Assembly: GCA_030147225.1 (NCBI GenBank)
Contig: JASLAI010000166.1
Span: 1-9,877, forward strand
Reading direction: 5' to 3'
From: Planococcus sp. (in: firmicutes)
GTDB taxonomy: Bacteria > Bacillota > Bacilli > Bacillales_A > Planococcaceae
DNA: 9,877 nucleotides
In this document: positions 9,058 through 9,877 of the stretch, piece after piece
Position numbering within the stretch: position 1 is the first letter of the stretch
How the letters are laid out: each line of letters begins with the position of its first letter
Notes under the pieces: generated by a model
Told to the model about the DNA's origin: nothing
The model's input: only the letters and a program-made list of their open reading frames with translations
Databases searched by the model: none
Made by a program: the position numbers and the translations under genes

Positions 9058-9877
9058 GTGAACTCCAGTCTAAAGTACATTTTTCTGTCTTTAGCCGCAT
9101 CCGTTCTTTTGCTTACTGGATGCGCCTTCGACAATGTCACAGTTGCTGAAGAACGGTCGCCTGCTCTCTTCGAAGACCGAAAACTTCCTGTTGCTACTTC
9201 TCCTTTGGAATTGACAATGACCCATTTAGCGTCATTGTCTGCTGTTGGAGACATTTTGATTCATGATCGTGTATATAGAGATGCGCAAGTTTCAAGCGGC
9301 TACGATTTTGATCCCATGTTAAAAAACGTAATGCCTTTTTTGGAAAGTGCAGATATCACTATAGCTAATTCTGAAAGCCTCATTGGCGGAAGCGAAATTG
9401 GCCTCTCTTCTTATCCAAACTTCAACAGCCCTTATGAAGTAGGCGATGCGCTGAAAAATGCGGGTGTAGATGTGGTGTCATTAGCTAATAATCATACGCT
9501 GGATCGGGGTGTAATAGCCGTAGAGAATGCCATAGGCCACTGGAACCATATAGGAATGGTCCACACCGGCTCTTATTTATCTGCCGAAGATCGTGCAGAA
9601 GTACCTTTAATGACACGTAATGGCATCACCTTTTCTTTTTTGTCCTATACGTATGGAACAAACGGTATACAAACACCGGCCGGAAAAGAGTACTTGGTTA
9701 ACCGCATCGATCCTTTACTTATTCAGCAAGATTTAAAGCGTGCCAAAAAATTATCCGACGTGGTCGTGTTGAGTCTCCATTTTGGAGAAGAATACGAAAA
9801 AATGCCGAACGCAGAGCAAATTGAACTTGCCCATTTTTCTGCTGAAAATGGCGCCGATATTATCTTAGGCCATCACC
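9058..9877 (+). CDS. CapA/YwtB-type lipoprotein, PGA_cap domain (3' end outside window)
   Basis: The frame runs off the right edge; 273 residues are visible. A short N-terminus with one Lys, a hydrophobic stretch and the lipobox L19-T20-G21-C22 predict a secreted lipoprotein anchored outside the membrane at C22. A low-complexity linker of about 35 residues is followed by the capsule-synthesis (PGA_cap, metallophosphatase-like) domain: AVGDILIHDRV at 62-72, ADITIANSES around 98-107, LANNHTLDRG at 142-151, SYTYGTNG at 196-203, LHFGEEYEKMP at 240-250 and the beginning of the ILGHH motif at 269-273. These carry the Asp, Asn and His residues expected for the metal site. Relatives such as B. subtilis YwtB (PgsA/CapA) take part in poly-gamma-glutamate production or other envelope functions. 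No capB/capC partner is in view, so a direct role in polyglutamate synthesis cannot be claimed. It is separated from the sulfolipid unit by a terminator. Confidence 0.9.
   Translation, partial: MNSSLKYIFLSLAASVLLLTGCAFDNVTVAEERSPALFEDRKLPVATSPLELTMTHLASLSAVGDILIHDRVYRDAQVSSGYDFDPMLKNVMPFLESADITIANSESLIGGSEIGLSSYPNFNSPYEVGDALKNAGVDVVSLANNHTLDRGVIAVENAIGHWNHIGMVHTGSYLSAEDRAEVPLMTRNGITFSFLSYTYGTNGIQTPAGKEYLVNRIDPLLIQQDLKRAKKLSDVVVLSLHFGEEYEKMPNAEQIELAHFSAENGADIILGHH

Noticed and set aside
9036..9254. 72-codon minus-strand frame over the start of the CapA-like gene
   Set aside because: It lies antisense to a lipoprotein gene with a clear ribosome binding site and lipobox, and shows no domain or start signal of its own.

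Overview
This window looks like chromosomal DNA of a moderately low-GC Gram-positive bacterium of the order Bacillales. Strong AGGAGG-type ribosome binding sites, a YfhO membrane protein, a CPA1 Na+/H+ antiporter of the Bacillus NhaK type and a lipobox-bearing CapA protein all support this. A halotolerant Planococcaceae member is my best guess, but this is inference from gene content only.

Layout: (1) 1-2570, plus strand, the 3' part of a large YfhO-family membrane protein whose start lies left of the window. (2) 2613-2672, a hairpin with two perfect 20-bp arms between convergent genes. (3) 2725-4764, minus strand, a CPA1 Na+/H+ antiporter with a long charged cytosolic tail. (4) 4765-4980, a divergent intergenic region with two mirror-image GGGTATAC boxes; the plus-strand one sits in a plausible sigma-B-type promoter. 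(5) 4981-5721, plus strand, a small membrane protein that resembles a degenerate ZIP metal transporter. (6) 5856-8814, plus strand, a compact transcription unit: near-consensus sigma-A promoter, UDP-sulfoquinovose synthase (sqdB/SQD1), sulfoquinovosyltransferase-like GT4 enzyme (sqdX/SQD2), GtrA-family membrane protein, then a strong intrinsic terminator. (7) 9058 to the window end, plus strand, the 5' part of a CapA/YwtB-type lipoprotein.

The central result is a complete two-enzyme pathway for the sulfolipid sulfoquinovosyl diacylglycerol (SQDG). SqdB makes UDP-sulfoquinovose from UDP-glucose and sulfite, and SqdX transfers the sugar to diacylglycerol. This pathway is best known from chloroplasts, cyanobacteria and purple/rhizobial bacteria. 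Here it is in a Bacillales-like genome with a GtrA-type putative lipid-sugar translocase as third gene. That suggests either outer-leaflet delivery of the sulfolipid or a link to surface-polymer glycosylation. A YfhO homologue, whose Bacillus counterpart acts with a GtrA protein (GtcA) in lipoteichoic acid glycosylation, lies about 5.7 kb away. No tRNA, rRNA, CRISPR array, insertion sequence or phage gene was seen, and no intergenic gap exceeds 300 bases.
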